Source: Lithospermum erythrorhizon (lineage: Eukaryota; Streptophyta; Magnoliopsida; Boraginales; Boraginaceae). Taken from it: a DNA stretch of 64,000 bases. This document shows, piece by piece, positions 1 to 12,300 of this stretch. The position numbers were made by a program, and so were the translations under genes. The stretch spans positions 34,902-98,901 of the forward strand of contig JADFUC010001024.1 in NCBI GenBank assembly GCA_019722365.1, written 5' to 3'. The notes under the pieces are model-generated. The model worked only from the letters and a program-made list of their open reading frames with translations, had not been told where the DNA came from and did not search any database. Each line of letters opens with the position of its first letter. Positions within the stretch are counted from its first letter, which is position 1.

Positions 1-554
1 CTCTTGGAGTTCTTGGTCGCCCGTTTCCTACTCCCGTTATTTGGTGTAATAAGGGCATCCACTCGCTTATAAACCCCGGTATGATCAGCATCTGTCTGCG
101 GCGGCTCAAAAATTCATGATTCTCCGAAGAGTGAGACATCTTATCTGTCAATGGGAGAAGTCGTTAATCAGTAAAAATTACTGGGGCAAATCAGTAAATT
201 TACAGACAAGGTCAAATCTCCCCCCCACGCCCCAATATTATGATCAACCCGTCCATTGAGTGAGACGGGTTGAGTGAACACAAACTTGATTGAATCCCAA
301 TGTCACCTTGACAAACCCATAAATCCAGAACATGTCACGATTTCATCCTAAAATCTCACCGAAGTGAAAATTAAACACCGCTTGATTAATACAAAAACAA
401 ACCCAAATTAGATCCACCTATTTCAAGAAAGTCAAGCCTCGAAAAACCCCCAAAACCAAGAAACGGTTCATATTCCCGGTACCCAGCAAAAGGGAAAACA
501 AAAGGTGATGCGAGGATAAAGACATATAACTACAAAACCCTAAGATGACATACC
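1..554. other. Left-edge sequence, no gene recognised
   Basis: No conserved protein or RNA was recognised. If the promoter proposed at 691-698 is real, this stretch would be the first intron or 5' part of a minus-strand gene running off the left edge. The minus strand shows a plausible splice donor (AAAAG followed by GTATGTC) near 555. Confidence 0.3.
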
Positions 555-690
555 TTTTAGGAAGAATACACGGATAAGTTGATAATTTTGGGAATATATG
601 GGAAGAAGAAAGTTTGTGAGAAATGAGGAGTGTTAAGTTATATTGAAGTTTATGTAAAAAAGAAAGTACAACTCCTGAAAGTACATGCAC

Positions 691-698
691 CTTTTATA
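691..698 (-). promoter_or_regulatory. Candidate TATA box of a minus-strand gene leaving the window
   Basis: On the minus strand the sequence reads CCCCTATAAAAGG. It is followed by a CT-rich, ATG-poor leader with CTTCTTCCC runs and then a good splice donor near 555. This is the usual order of a plant core promoter, 5' UTR and first intron. No coding sequence is visible before the edge, so the gene is unknown. The call rests on sequence pattern only. Confidence 0.35.
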
Positions 699-899
699 GG
701 GGCGAAACTGGCGATCATCATTACAGGGGCAGTTTTTGAGAACCTCCATTATTCTCCACTGGCTTAGGACTGGGTGAGAACCGGACGAAGAGCTAGAGGA
801 TTGAATCGACATGGATCCTTTGCGAGTCTCAGGCCTCGCAACTTTGGAATAAGGACACTCTCTCACATAAACACGTTGATCATATAATGTCGGATTTAA

Positions 900-2226
900 C
901 ATCGGCGAGGACTTATTCCTTGTTCTCGCTTAGAAGCAGAATGTTGATTACACAAGAAATAAGGGGGCAATTGATATGGGTAAATAAATCACTCATGGAC
1001 TTATATATACTAATGATAAGGATAATAGTGAATTATGCGTCAGTATGGGCGGGCTTACCGGTACGTCAATTTCATTGGGCCGTCACAATTTTTCAATTAA
1101 TCTCTGGGTTGATCGGGGACAGGTAATGGCGATCCTGACCATTACTGAAAAGCCGATGCAAAGTCTTGTCTGCGTGTCGCTGATCTCGTCATTAGTGTCG
1201 CAAAAATTAAAGCTCTTGATACTTTTCACCCTTGTTTGAATCATTCTTAAGCTTGATCGTCGGATAATGTAGTGGAGTGCGGCCTCAACATAGGTCTTGC
1301 TGTGACTCGAGGAGATCGTTAAATTTCGCTAAAGAGCCATTATTGATCTAGATATCTCGGGCCTAAGACCAAGAAGTCGTTCCTCGAGAAGGATCTCCAC
1401 ACGTTAAACCACGGTAATAAGCTAGTCAGAGATTTGATTAGCAGAATAGCATAGCTCGGGACAAGACCTCGACAAAAATATATGGCCGGATCGGGGCGTT
1501 CGTTAAATCTTGGCAACATCTGAGACTAATTGAGATGTTAGTTTGAGACCCAAAGTCTGTTTTGTCTGTGCGTGGGTAAGTCTGTTTTAGTGGTAAGATT
1601 TAGCAACGTTAGTTTGGAGATTAAGTCTCAGCTTTTGTCTTGAATTTCACGGAGACTAGGCACCTACATTGACACTATTGGAATCAAATTCTGGCTTGGT
1701 GGCATTATTGAGGGCCAATTTAAATGATTATGCCGTTAGATATTACGTTTACTACTTGACTAATGTAAAAGTGTAAAAGCAAAATCGCTAGCGGCGCCGA
1801 GATCGCTGCAGAATTATGAAAAGGAGGTGAATCGAGAATATTAATGTAGTACTTTAAGAAAGTAGATCATTCTAACAAAAGATGAAGAAGAAATATTATA
1901 TATCCGTTCGTTCAAAGATTTGATTAATCTCTCATATACATAATACCTTAATTAAAAATCACAGATATAGTTGAGTATTTAGAATCTACACAATGACGGT
2001 GATTATTAATTTGACTAATAATAACAACTGTAATCAACAATCCAGTTGAAAATAATTTGTAACTGGCGATGTAACATAACATAACTATCCAGGAAATAAC
2101 CAAGTGATAATAATCTATACTTTTGTTTGTTTCGACTAAAACAACCAGAGGTTAACTTATTCCGATTATTTTATTTATACAAGGAATAAAGATATCAAGA
2201 CACAACGAGAATCAAACTATTTACAA
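900..2226. other. Intergenic, nothing recognised
   Basis: Short open frames only, with no motif I recognise. The GC-richer part (about 1000-1600) looks like old degraded repeat DNA, but no terminal repeats could be placed. Confidence 0.3.
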
Positions 2227-2265
2227 CCACTTGGGTTAGTCCACTTGGGTTAGTCCACTTGGGTT
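2227..2265. repeat. 14-bp tandem repeat, 2.8 copies
   Basis: The unit CCACTTGGGTTAGT occurs twice exactly and is followed by an 11-base partial third copy. Confidence 0.9.
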
Positions 2266-2373
2266 CTAGGATCAAGTCCTTGTAAAGACAAGGATAAATC
2301 TTTAAAAAAATTAAAAATTAAAAAATTAAAAAAATAAAACTATTTACTGATGAGTCAGGGAGATATGCATGAA

Positions 2374-2580
2374 TCATGCATGCTTGGTTGAAATTCTTTC
2401 AAAATCAAATGAGGACATTCTGTGAGGTATAGTATCATAATCTCTCCATCTAAAGTCCCCGGGCTGCATTCTGCAGGGAGATGTGGGGGGTCTTTCACCT
2501 TTGTGCGAAGAGATAGACGAGTGTCGAGCCTTATAGCCCCTGGCCGGAGTGCTTTGGCCAATCGATTCACAGTTATTCAC
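2374..2580 (-). CDS. Orphan terminal exon, protein not recognised
   Basis: On the minus strand a good acceptor (GATCAG) is followed by 68 open codons and TGA. The peptide begins VNNCESIGQSTPARG and ends with RWRDYDTIPHRMS and then FDFERISTKHA. It is hydrophilic, rich in Ser, Arg and Pro, and looks like the natural C-terminus of a plant protein rather than random sequence. No upstream exon could be joined to it, because 2700-3350 is AT-rich and ends at the HUB1 stop. It may be a displaced exon from a gene duplication or the last exon of an unrecognised gene. I do not know the family. Confidence 0.35.
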   Translation of the reverse strand: MNNCESIGQSTPARGYKARHSSISSHKGERPPTSPCRMQPGDFRWRDYDTIPHRMSSFDFERISTKHA

Positions 2581-3349
2581 CTGATCATTTATGATTAACA
2601 GAACAGGGCTTACATTCCTGTGGTTCTCTCTACCTTTACACCATGTTATCCCAAAAGTGTACACAAAAGCAAATACTAAACCATCTAACCAGTCCACGGT
2701 GAACTAAATAATAAATTGCAACCTCAAGATCATTCTTTAAAGTCTGGACAGCTTTAACAAATGTAGAATAGCAGAATTACTGGAAGGGGATCATATATTA
2801 TTGCTAACTTACTACATAAAACCAGGAATATACATAAGTCAACTATGTGCTAGAGTTAATAAACTAACAAAAAAATCTGTAAATCCTTCAAGAAAAAGGG
2901 TTTAGCTACATTTGACAAAATCCCTTACAAGATCAAAAAAGCATAAACGGAAGGCAATCAAAGGTTTATTGATTACATGATCAGATGCCTTCGTCGCCCC
3001 GGCTATGTATTGATTCTCAAAAATGAAGAACATAATCAGGAATTTCCATGAAAACTATATGCCTAGGTAAGACCAGTAGCACAAAAAAAATGTGAAATTA
3101 CTCCTACACCTAGAACAAGTCAAATTACATAGGTAAACTAGATGTGAAACATAGCCACAACTGCTGACAAATTCCAAGACAAAAACGACACACGTGAACC
3201 CTATTGACCCATGTTCTGGTACTCTATCTGCATCCGAGAACCATCCAAATTGTTGCTAGAACATGCATAATGGAACTTCAAATTTTGAAGGACCGGATGC
3301 ACCTTAAGCACGTCAAAACAATACAGGAACGCAACAGAAACGCATAATC

Positions 3350-6300
3350 TTATATGTAAACAGGTTTGACATCATTAGCTCCAAAGCTTGCTGAACATTT
3401 CGGGCACTTGCGGTGACGTCCTTCAAGAATCCTTTGGATGCAAGGATTACAAAATAGATGGTAGCATTTTGTGATAACAACCTGCCCAAATTGGAAGAAG
3501 AAATCTCAAAGTAGCTCATGAAAGACTATTTACGAGGAATGCCCATGTCTCTCTTATAGAATAAATTCATGATTTTGATAAACAATTCTACTTTAATTGA
3601 TAATAAATGGTAAGTGATGAATCATTCTCTAGCAATCACTTTAAGTATAGACTATAGAAAAAATAGTATCATGTAATCTGAATAATATAGATAAGGCAGG
3701 AAGTTGCTCATACAAAAGAGCCCAATGCTTGGAAGTCAGAAGCTATGTTCATTATAGAAAACAAATCATAAGAAATGCCAAATCTGTCTTTACCTCTTTT
3801 CGGTTGTCAAGACAAACACTACAATTTAGTATTTCTTTGTATTCCTGAAGCTCTTGTTGATGCTTTTCAACAACAGATAACCCCTCCGTCTGTGACCTCA
3901 GGCGTGCAGCCTTCCGCCTCAGAGCTTCTAACTCCTCTTCGGCTCTTTTCCTCCCAAACCTAATTCAATCAATTAAGAAAGGACAGTACAATAAACATTT
4001 TGTTCAGCATAAAAAATTAGCAAAATTATTGAACTATATGTGGTCTCTGACCTCTCTTTTTCAAGTTCAATTTGCAAGTCCGAAAACCCTAGTCGAGATT
4101 CTTCCACCTTAGATTGTGCTTCTTCAAGTTTTGCCTTCACCTGATGAGATGATTTTTTCATATCTAACAATCTTCTCTGAGTATTATCCAGAGTTGATCG
4201 GTTCTGGCCCTGGTCTTCTGCAACCCTCCTTACTTGATCTGACCACATCTTTAGCTGCAGATAAGGAGCAAAAAAATTGTTGGAACAAACAGGGGCGATA
4301 GGAAGAAGTTACAAACCACATAGGTGGCTGGACATACTTGATCTTCTATTCTGGCAGCTTTCAGATCACAGAATTCCACAGCAGCTCTGGTTCGCTGAAT
4401 TGCTCTTTCTGCACTCTGTTTCTCCATAAGCATAGCATCCCCCATCTGTCTAGCTTGCACTCCTTCTAAGAAAAGCTATAAGAGGAGTCGCCAAATGGAT
4501 AATATTCTTAGTTTCTTTTCAAGCGTTCCCAATGAAGTCAACATATGTATTAGACAATGAAATAGGTAAAGCCTTCAAAACTTTTTTTAAAGCAACTCGA
4601 GTATGTATTAAGCTGCAATGCAAGGGACGTCATATTAATGGAACAATTTGGAAGACTGCCTTTATTCAAGTTACTCCTCGGAAATCGATATTCTCCTTTA
4701 CATAATATTTATGTTTAATATTCCTAGGCTCCTATAGTACCGTGAGGGTTAAATCCACTTCACTTCTCCAATCTTCAAATGATTCTCGTGAAGAACAGAT
4801 GAGTTCCATAAATCTCTATACCTTAAAAGTCTTAACAGCATCAATCAATAAAAACCAGATGAATATCAGCCTTGCCAAGGATGTTTCTGAAAAGCTCCCG
4901 ACTCCCACACAGAACTGAAGTGCAAATATTACCATTCACAATGTAAACTTACCAGGCAATCTATATGGGGCAAACTAGATTTATGATTGGAGACATACAT
5001 GGTAAATATCTAACAAAAAATGAGAAGAAACTGATCAATCCTTTATACTTAACAGAAATCATCATCATATCTAAGATACGAGTTGTACAGGAATCAGTTG
5101 TAGAAAAGGTTCTCGAGGGAAAGGAGAAAAAGAAAAAGGTAAAGAAAAGAAGTCTTTTTCTCTCCCGCTTTGTCCTAGTACATCGATTGTTACTAATAAT
5201 ACAGGATCTATTTACATATATTTGATGTACGCCAAACGGCAATCCACACACGATCTTAGTCAAAAGAAATGAAAATGGTAATATTAAGAAAAAAAACCTT
5301 TATATTATAATCATCCCTCTCCGTGACCTGCTGCAAGAGCTGTTGGTTTTGGGTCTGCATATCATCATACGCCTGGCCAATGGTCTGAATCAATAAAAAA
5401 CCATAAGTCTTAAGCATACCAGCCAACCAAAAAAGAAACACCGGTAGATAAAGGTTATCAAGTGTAACCTCTATCTCAGAAAGGTAAGCATCGGTCTCTT
5501 CATGCTTTGATTTCAGGACATCTGTAAGTTTTGTTTTTTCCCTGTGGTACAAGGAAGTAAGCAAGTCACTCAGTTTCAAATTTCTTAGGCAGGAAAATTT
5601 CTCTAATAGTTTAATTAAAACGCTGAATATGAAAGCTCAATATATTCGATCCTCAAGAAATAGTCTCAGCTTCTTCTCGAAGTACTAATTTTACAAGTGA
5701 ATGTGAAAATAAATGTAATATGTTAAAAAATACATATTCGTATCCATAGAAAAGTAGCTTATCATAGGATCATCATACTTGTTTAACTGTACGATATAAG
5801 AATTCAACATAAAGCTGTTGAAATAAGAAACCAGCAATAGCCCAAATAAAGCCTCACAATTCACTCATAAAAGCAACTTCAAATAAATGAGTCGATGCAT
5901 GATACAACTAAAGAAAAAGCATGATGGTAACACAAAATAATTTTAGGGACATAATAGATTACTAATAGGTTAAACCTTCTGAAAACTGATAACTATAACA
6001 CTATAATAGGATTGTTCCAAAGATTTCAACAACTTTATCACCACAATTGCCATTTCAAAACCAGCACCAATGACAGAGGCAGAACTAGAAGAAAATTTTA
6101 GGGTGGGTCAAGTAGAAATATTTTCTGATAGAATAAATCACGCCCTCTATCCCTGTTTGGTTGGGCGGTTGGGTTATTTTAACCTTCGCATTGAATAACT
6201 CTCCCAATTGATATTTTCCCTCCAATACTTAAATCACTATTCGGACAAAATGAGAACCATTCAAGGAATTTCTATTCTGGGAAAATCTCCCTTACATTTT

Positions 6301-9300
6301 GGGATGGAGGTAGTATTAATTTTATAAATAAGTTCTTTCAAACTTTGGGTGATGCGGACATTATAATTTTCAATTTTTTAACAAAATTAAGGGCTAAATA
6401 TACAAATTTTCAAAACTTAACACTGAATTTTTTTTCTTTTTTTTGGCTTGACCTACAACAACTAATTATAACCGATATCATAAAGATACGGAAAAAATTA
6501 ATCTTCTGAATAAACCATTTATATTTAAATATCCTTTCACAGGGAATATCATATGTGGATCAATCATTTTGCAACATTGCTGCTTCAGAGGCTGTAACTA
6601 AAAACACTCTAAAACATCTACAGGAACCACACTGACCTTTTTGAAGCCTCTATTTTCTGTCTCAAGTTAGCGATCTCAGCTTCAGCAGCAGCTAGTCTTT
6701 GTTGAGAGACAGCCTCAGCTTCAATGGCAGTCTTCACTCGCAACTCCAACCTATGCTCATCGAGATCATCTTTGAGGATTTGAACCCGAGCCCAGGCCTT
6801 GAACTCCACATCCCTAGCTTCGGTTACCTCACTAAATCATCATGTTAGGTCTCTTTGGAAAAGCAGAGAACAAAAAATAAAATACAAACCACTTGGAAAC
6901 CCACAGAACACAGAAAATACAGAAGACAAAAATACAAAATTGTGCCATCCGAACAATGCAATTTCTTGTTAATCAGTAATTTGTTACTCTAACAGCATGT
7001 ATTACACCCAAACAAAGATGCTTTGTGATCAGATTATTGAAAGAAACAACAAGAAGCTCTGGACATGGAAACATTGTATTTACTCGGTCATTACATTGAA
7101 CACATTGGACGTTTACGGCATGTAATGGACAAATTGTTAGTAAATTATATATTTCAATTATACACTTAATGCTATACATAGGACGAACAGGTGCAAACAG
7201 AAACTAGTAGACAAAGAAATTATTGATGGAAAAAAGACTCAATGCTGAGACCATCACTTTCATCTCTTGAACGGGTAATGACCATAACCTTTTAATTTCT
7301 ATTATCGTCAAATACATTATCCTACTAACTCCTCGCCTTGATTTTCCTTCATCTCAGTGCATGCTGTAGACCTACCAGATATTCCATCACTAGCTATGAT
7401 AAATAAGCAGATAACCACCATCTTCAGATCTTCCTTATCCCATTACCCTCAAGTAAATCTGAAACCATCAAGGGACAAAGTACTATTCTTATCTTCGAGA
7501 AGAGCCTCAAGGACTTGCTAAAACAAGGGACTTGTGTCCCAAACTCCCCGCTCAAAAATGGTTAAAATAAAAATAATTCAGACTTGGCACTAAATCCTGT
7601 TCAGCATAGATTTTAAGTAATCCCATGCATAATAGTTGAAAAAGAGCCCCAGGGAAGGAAAAAAATTTCATTATTAATCGATATTTGCATATTTGACTGA
7701 AAGTCTTATAATCTGAATCTCGTGATACAACTGGGTGGATGCCCGTTGTACTAGTGTATGCAGACAAATATGATAACAACTGGAGACTCACTACTTCGAG
7801 TAAAGGGAAAAGTTCTCAATTTAAAAATGCATGGATAATTTTACAAGAAAAGAGGAAGCCTGTTCAATTATATTAACCTTGAAAAGGGGGACTCGCGCCT
7901 GAACATTTCCAAAAAGAGCTTTAAATCTGATTCGCTCTCCTTTAGATCATCCACCTGCACCAAACCAGTTGCATATAGTTTTCCTTCTAAAAGATAGATA
8001 AGACGTCAAGTTGCGATTAAAAAATATATATATATATATATATGAACAGAAGGAAAGAAAGAAAGAAAGGGTGGACAAAGAACTTCAGAAAGTAAGGGTT
8101 CATATAAGTTGGAAGAGAGAAAACTTGCACTGGATATACAAGAAAAAGTGAGAAGCTTATGTACCACAGCGTGCAACTTCCGGATTTCTTCATCCTGCTC
8201 AGCAGATCTAGTAGACAACTCTTCCAATTCTTTTACCTGTTTATTGAAGAATCATCGTAACCAATTGAAATAAAAGAAAGAAAAAAATCAGAGTTGCAGA
8301 GGAATACTAGGAGAAAGGATACACACATATCACTGCAAAGTAACATACTTTTTGGTCCATAATTTTGGAAAGAGAATGGACATCAGCTCTAAGAGAATGA
8401 ACATCCGAAGCTGCATCTTTATACTTTCTTAGATGACACTGCATTTGACTCATCTCCTGGGGGAAGGAAGACACCAAAGCTTTAAATTCCGCAATGATTT
8501 CTTTCCTGCCTGAAATGAAACTTCTCTTAATTTTGATAATCTTATAATACTTTGAGTCCCAATAAAGAGCTCTGTCCACTTTGGACTTTTGTTATACTCT
8601 TCTTAAATTTTGACCGTAGATATTTTTTATTTGTATTGTATATCACTTGGATGAAAACTATATCAATGAAAAATACATTTCAAACTCCTTCCATTGATAT
8701 ATTTTTATAAAAATATACAACACAAACAAATATAGCTTAAGGCCAAAAGCCATACTACCATTTAAAAAAGTGGACAATCTTTGTGGGATGGAGGGAGTAT
8801 AAAATATACATACTGCCTAAAATTATGAATCAGCTCCATACTTTGTTCTTTAGATGCCTCGACCAACTTGTTCTTAATCATATTTTTCTCCTTAATGAGT
8901 TTTTGAATCTCTAAAACCATCTCAGTTTTTTTGGAGTTCAAGATAGCAGAAGATTGATGAAATATTTCAGCAGCTTCGTTTTTTAGGGTCATTTCCTTCT
9001 CCCTCCAGGCAATGTTATCTCTTTCACTCTGTAAAAAAGTACTCATAAGTTTCCAGCATAAGAACAATACGAGAAAATGTTTTATAAAATTAAATAAATA
9101 AATCAGGACAAGTTAACTACCAACCAGTTACAACCTGTAATTTTGCAAAGAGTGCTTGGTATTGAGATACATCTGCCTTAGCCTTTCCAAGTTGATCTTT
9201 TACAATAGCATATGATTGGGATGAGAAGATACCCTTCACGCCCTTCAAGTTATTCTGTCAAGGGCATAGAAAGGAAAAGAATAAGATAAATAAGATAATG

Positions 9301-12300
9301 GATCAATAATATTAAGAAGAATGATACTCTAAGCAGTATATAAAAATTAAGGGGTTGCAACTAAACCTGCAAACTAAATAATTGCTTCAGTAGATCGATC
9401 CGATCTTTATGAAGATCTTGGAGTTGGGTCAGACTTTCAGAAGATTTATCCTGTGACATTGCTCACATACTTAACAATTTCTTGATAACTTAAGAAATGT
9501 CAACAAATAAAAATAATAATACAAGATTCATATACCTTTAGTTCCTTAAGCGTCGACTCCATGTCTTGAAGATCCTTTTTCTTGTCTCTGGATCTATCAC
9601 TAACATTCTGCTTATTACCCACAGTCAGGACAGGAAAAGATGCGGCCCTAGCAGCATCTCTTTGTGCTTTAAGAACAGCCAATTCAGAATTACTTTCCTC
9701 GAGTTGAGAAATGGCACACTTCAACTCTCCTTCACAAGGACAACAACAAACAGGACGAGTCAGCTTACTAATCCAGTTGAAATATGCATGTGTAGAAACA
9801 TAACCAACTTCAACGTATAAACTGAAAGAAGATGCTCATTGACTCAACAAAAATGACTCATGCATGTGTTTAGTAAAATCTAGAGAAATGGGAGATACTT
9901 CTTAAAACCATGAGTGCAGATTTATTCTTTGCATCCGTGTCGTGATGACTCTGTAATTCACTAGCCAATGATTTGTGCTTTAAGTGAAGGTCCCCAATAG
10001 CTCGTCTCAGACTTTGAACTTCTGACTGCAAATTCAAGGATCCGTCCAGGGAAATTCCTAAAAGCAAGGAGCTTGAGCAAGCAGACAAAGAGATTATTTT
10101 ATTGAAAATTTAAATAAAATACAAATAGCATTACCATCATTTGGTATTGACTTGAGAACTGCACCATTCAATCTATTCTTCAATTGCCAAATGTGATCAA
10201 TAGAAGATACAATATTACTCAAGATGTTGTTGATCTTCTCACATTCTGTTGCCCGATCTTCAACTATCTCATTCAATGAGTTACTAGAAGAGCAACTATT
10301 AGTTGCACCAGTTTCTAACAAACGGCTCAAGAAAGCATCTTCTGGAGATGAAGCAAGATCTGAGAAAAGAAAAAGTGCTTTAATCTAAAATAGCAAGTTT
10401 CTCGAGGTGATGCAGATCAAATAGAAGTGTAAGCATATTATTTGAAAAAAGAAAAAAATTGGAGCCCAAAGACCTTAAACACTTCGAAACTTATGGCCTT
10501 CTAGATTAATTCACTCATACAATGTGTACCCTTACAAGCTCCTTAAAAGGTTAATACAATGCAGATCAACTCATTATCATGAAGCAAGGAACCACTAAAC
10601 TGAATTATTTCCTCATCCAAGTAACCAGATACTTATTTTATTCCTACATAGACTTATCCAACTAATATGGTCTCCGAAAAAAGCGAGTTGAAAACAAAGT
10701 AAAAATTGTAAGGTAACAAATAGCGGAGATCTAATTGCATTAAAATTTCCCCATAAAATCAAGAAACTTCCTCCAGAATCTTTTATCATAGAAAACACAT
10801 TACTTTTATTTCAAAGTGATTAGCATTCTCTTACTACAAAAAATGTGATAGGCATTTATATAGGGAACTTGTATCATAACTAAGAGATATTCCCTCCGGG
10901 TTTTTTTTTCATTATCCTAAACTTTCAGACAACTATTAAGCGAAAAGAAAGTAGTCAAAATATGCATTGAAAATGTTAAATGTCAATTAATTAAAAATAT
11001 GTTATTAGTTGGTTGATAAGTTCAACATAAAAAGTAGTCAAAAAGACATCGAAATTTAAAGATAATTTATTACGTTAACGACAACTATTTTAAAACAAAA
11101 AATTATGCTAGAAATTGGCAATTAAAAAAACCGGAGGGAGTGTTAGCCAAAAAACAATTTATTTATTTTAGTTGTCGCTTTAGCATAATAAATAAGATTT
11201 TATATTTTCAATGCATTTTTTACTACTTTTTCTTTAAATTAACAACCAACCAACGATATTGCTTTCAATTAATCATTATTCTACATTTTCAATGCATTTT
11301 CAATTACTTTTTCTTTTCTTAACTTACGCGCAATTCGCTAAAACGACAACTAAAAAACGGAGGGAGTATAAAATAAGATTAAAAAATAGAAGGAAGGATT
11401 TAATTATCCAAATCTACAAAGATTCTAAAATAGAAGAAAACTTAAATGATGAAAATTACAGAAAATAAGGTATCAATTACCAGTTTGATTAAGGCATTCT
11501 CCACCAACTTCAAGTAGTTGATCTATAACACCAATATCACGGCTGAGCAGATCTTTTGAGGTGGAAGATCTCAAATGCAGATTATCCACCAACTGAGCAC
11601 AAAGAATTGTGCCTCAGGTTACCATTCGGAAATTACCAAAAAATTGAATTTGAAAATAAATAGTGAAGCTTAAAGCAAAAAATATCTGTATGTAATAAAA
11701 GTACCTCTTCCCAAGATTCCTTTACCACCAATAAGGCATCATCATATGGCCGTTGTTGTTCTTTCATTCGACTGAACTTGTCCTCTAAGGCAGCCATGTC
11801 GATTTTCTGTACTTCTAGCTTTTGGCTAAGCTTTTGATTTTGAAATTGAAGCACGGCTACATCCAACTAAAGAATTAAAAAAGCATGAAGGGTTAGATAA
11901 AAATCAGAAATGTGGGGAAATCTAATACATTAAATACAACAGAGGGGTGTTTCGACTTTGGTAGCGTTCTGTGTGGGTTAAACTATAGGTAAGTTGTACA
12001 GTAAACTTATATGTTCCAGAAGGCAATCGAAACATTATCTGTAACTATATAATTATGTTCCCTACTGATTTCGGCCTTAATGAAGGACGGCTACTTTAAA
12101 ACGTAAACATAAATCAAGGCAGCAAATTGATTTGGAAACAACCCATCTCCAGTTTTTTACGATGCCAAAGAATGAAGCAGTAAAACTTTCAAGTTTCACA
12201 ATACAAAATTTAACTGTAGGTTAATTTAAAATTGTGAAGTATGCTATTTTTGTACATGTTAGTTAGGCAACCCCACTTAGTGGGATAAGGCTTGGCTTGG

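Noticed and set aside
418..690. 90-codon minus-strand open frame at the left edge
   Set aside because: Hydrophobic low-information peptide covering a probable leader and splice donor; no family motif.
4965..5263. Overlapping open frames of 86 and 100 codons on both strands
   Set aside because: Both lie in HUB1 intron 15; their Lys- and Phe-rich peptides come from a purine/pyrimidine tract.
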